Shown in pieces: positions 62,208-64,000 of a stretch of DNA of 64,000 nucleotides (position 1 is the first letter of the stretch; every line of letters starts with the position of its first letter). The notes beneath the pieces were generated by a model. That model searched no databases. It had not been told where the DNA came from and saw only the letters and a program-made list of their open reading frames with translations. Origin of the DNA: Microbacterium sp. Root61 (GTDB lineage: Bacteria > Actinomycetota > Actinomycetes > Actinomycetales > Microbacteriaceae). The DNA lies in assembly GCF_001427525.1 (NCBI RefSeq), contig NZ_LMGU01000001.1, positions 1,335,788 to 1,399,787 of the forward strand. Direction: 5' to 3'. A program made the position numbers and the translations under genes.

Positions 62208-62303
62208 CGCGACTCCTCGGGTAGGCGAGCGGAGCCCGCGGCGGATGCTGGGAAAAACCCCCGTACGCGCACGCCTGTGAAGGCTTCGCCCAGGTAGCTC
62301 CCT

Positions 62304-62309
62304 TACGAT
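62304..62309 (+). promoter_or_regulatory. -10 element of a likely leaderless PBP mRNA
   Basis: TACGAT ends 7 bases before the PBP ATG, and no ribosome site is visible, so transcription probably starts at or next to the start codon. Confidence 0.5.
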
Positions 62310-62316
62310 CAAGCCT

Positions 62317-64000
62317 ATGCCTGATACGAAACGAACGGCCACTGGTGTGCTCGGCGGTATCGCCGGCCTCGTCGGCCTCAGCGTTGTCGCCGGGGTCCTC
62401 GTGGCCGCCACAGTGACCCCCGCCATCGCCATTTCGGGAGCGGCCGCGTCCAGCGCCATCACGATGTTCGACAACCTGCCCAAGGTTCTCGAGATCGAGA
62501 AGCTCATGCTGCCGACCACGCTCTACTACAAGAACCCCGAGGGCGTGGACGTCGAGCTCGCCTCGTTCTACGACCAGAACCGCACCATGGTGACCTTCGA
62601 TGAGGTGTCGCCCGTCATGTACGACGCGATCCTCTCCAGTGAAGACCCGCGCTTCTACCAGCACGGCGGAATCGACCTGATCGGCACGACCCGCGCACTG
62701 CTGCAGAACTTCAAGGGCGGCGGCGAGACGCAGGGCGGATCCTCGATCAGCCAGCAGTACGTCAAGAACATCCTGATCCAGAAGTGCGAGTCCAACGCCG
62801 GCGACGAGGCGAGGGACCAGCTCAACAAGGCGGCCGAGAAGACGGCAGAAGAGGTCGCCGCGCAGACCACCAAGGACACCGGCACCGAGACCGCGCCGGT
62901 GGTCATCGCGCCGACGATCGACGAAATCATCGCGAAGACGGACGCGGTCCTGGCCAACTGCTGGACCCAGGCCACGACCGCGGACGGGAACGAGGGCATC
63001 CAGCGCAAGCTGCAGGAGATGCGCTATTCGATCGCCCTGGAGCAGAAGTACTCGAAGAACGAGATCCTGCTCGGGTACCTCAACACCGCCAACTTCGGTG
63101 GACAGACGTACGGCATCGAAGCCGCCGCGAACCGCTACTTCAACGTGTCGGCCAAGGACCTCACCGTCTCGCAGGCCGCGACGCTGGCCGGTATCGTGCA
63201 GAACCCCAACACGTACCGCATCGATAAGCCGGCCGGGTCGATCTTCGGCAACGACGGCGCGACCTACAACAAGGCGCCGGACGGTGTCATCGATGACATC
63301 AACAAGGGCCAGCTCGCCGCCCTGGACACGCTGCTGGCCGCCGGCACCATCACCCAGGAGCAGTACGTCGCCGCGGCCGATGGCTACAGCGCGACCAAGG
63401 GCCGCCAGCTCTATGTGCTCAGTCGCCTCCTGGATGACGGAAAGATCACACAGGAGCAGTACACCGCCGCGGTGATCGAGCCGATCACGCCCGTTCTGCA
63501 GCCGATGTCGAAGGGCTGCGCCGATGCCGGCGACAATGCCTACTTCTGCCAGTACGTGAAGTCGGTCATCAAGTCGGACCCCGCGTTCGGCGCCACGCAG
63601 GAGGACCGCGACAAGGCGCTGCAGCGCGGTGGCCTGAACGTTTACACCACGCTCGATCTCCGCGTGCAGGCCGCGGCCGTCGCCTCGATGCGGGCCAACG
63701 TCCCGTCATCGGTCGACTTCATGAAGCTCGGCTCAGCCATTACGAGCGTCGAAGCCGACACCGGACGTGTCCTGGCCATCGCGCAGAACACCTACTTCAG
63801 CGAAGATGCCGACGCCCTGGCGGCCGATCCCAACCTCAACGCGATCGTCTTCGCGGGCGACATGGCCCACGGTGCCTCCGGCGGGTTCCTCGCGGGCTCG
63901 ACGTTCAAGCTCTTCACCCTGATCGACTGGCTCGAGCAGGGGCACTCGCTCAAGGAATCCGTCAACGGCCGCGTCCACCAGATCACGAAGATCAAGGACA
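62317..64000 (+). CDS. ponA: Class A penicillin-binding protein, 5' part
   Basis: 561 codons are visible and the gene continues past the right edge. A membrane anchor lies at residues about 11-48. The glycosyltransferase domain has motif 1 EDPRFYQHGGID (about 109-120), motif 2 GGSSISQQ (140-147, serine where threonine is usual), RKLQEMRYSIALEQKYSK, and LGYLNTANFG. An insertion (about 155-228) rich in alanine/threonine with two cysteines interrupts it. The transpeptidase active serine is S528 in AGSTFKLF. It polymerises and cross-links peptidoglycan. This is the PonA1/A2-type position next to ridA/DUF4177. Confidence 0.93.
   Translation, partial: MPDTKRTATGVLGGIAGLVGLSVVAGVLVAATVTPAIAISGAAASSAITMFDNLPKVLEIEKLMLPTTLYYKNPEGVDVELASFYDQNRTMVTFDEVSPVMYDAILSSEDPRFYQHGGIDLIGTTRALLQNFKGGGETQGGSSISQQYVKNILIQKCESNAGDEARDQLNKAAEKTAEEVAAQTTKDTGTETAPVVIAPTIDEIIAKTDAVLANCWTQATTADGNEGIQRKLQEMRYSIALEQKYSKNEILLGYLNTANFGGQTYGIEAAANRYFNVSAKDLTVSQAATLAGIVQNPNTYRIDKPAGSIFGNDGATYNKAPDGVIDDINKGQLAALDTLLAAGTITQEQYVAAADGYSATKGRQLYVLSRLLDDGKITQEQYTAAVIEPITPVLQPMSKGCADAGDNAYFCQYVKSVIKSDPAFGATQEDRDKALQRGGLNVYTTLDLRVQAAAVASMRANVPSSVDFMKLGSAITSVEADTGRVLAIAQNTYFSEDADALAADPNLNAIVFAGDMAHGASGGFLAGSTFKLFTLIDWLEQGHSLKESVNGRVHQITKIKD

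Noticed and set aside
1..64000. CRISPR arrays, prophage, insertion sequences, rRNA
   Set aside because: No regularly spaced repeats, transposase, integrase or phage structural genes, and no rRNA sequence could be recognised.

Overview
The window is a high-GC, gene-dense stretch (roughly 70% GC by eye) of an actinobacterial chromosome. Protein content and gene order point to the family Microbacteriaceae, most likely Microbacterium or a close relative. Several blocks keep the order known from Mycobacterium tuberculosis: rlmB-cysS...ispDF-carD; senX3-regX3 with phoU and gpm; ppk-mutT1; dipZ/sigK/rskA with an MPT70-like fasciclin gene; topA...tad cluster, acs, ridA, DUF4177 and a PonA-type PBP. 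I see no phage, insertion sequence, CRISPR array or rRNA. Two tRNAs are present, Lys(TTT) and Thr(CGT).

Layout. 1-2.6 kb: the end of an MsmK-type sugar ATPase, a DUF4032 kinase-like gene and an NAD(P)-binding protein. 2.7-9.4 kb: rlmB, cysS, a DMT exporter, a GNAT gene, a 450-base non-coding stretch with two copies of a palindromic repeat, ispDF, carD and a lipoprotein. 9.5-24.4 kb: a phosphate block (senX3-regX3, phoU, gpm, a GlnR-like regulator, ppk, mutT1-like, pstSCAB) with other conserved genes between, including a 37-residue membrane protein. 24.5-27.4 kb: a TetR/DUF2867 divergent pair, pabC, a candidate structured RNA and a conserved hypothetical. 27.4-31.5 kb: rskA-sigK-dipZ facing an MPT70-like fasciclin lipoprotein. 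31.5-44.3 kb: a galactoside utilisation region with GH36, LacI, GH35, an ABC importer, a GH38-like DUF5054 protein and a phosphoesterase. 44.4-49.9 kb: housekeeping and transport genes and both tRNAs. 50-56.1 kb: the topA-tmk-holB-peptidase operon. 56.2-59.1 kb: a compact Tad/Flp cluster with a possible attenuator leader. 59.5-64 kb: acs, ridA, DUF4177 and the start of a class A PBP.

How the genes work together. The phosphate genes form a sensing (SenX3/RegX3, PhoU), uptake (PstSCAB) and storage (Ppk) module. I see PHO-box-like direct repeats before phoU/senX3, ppk and pstS. The sugar region carries three similar LacI-type operators, one at the lacI gene itself and two in the gap between the importer and the DUF5054 operon. 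This suggests one regulator for both loci. The importer lacks its own ATPase, so a shared MsmK-type ATPase, such as the one cut off at the left edge, probably energises it. In the SigK block, the anti-sigma/sigma pair, the DipZ thiol-redox protein and the two-cysteine fasciclin lipoprotein probably form one secretion and folding unit.
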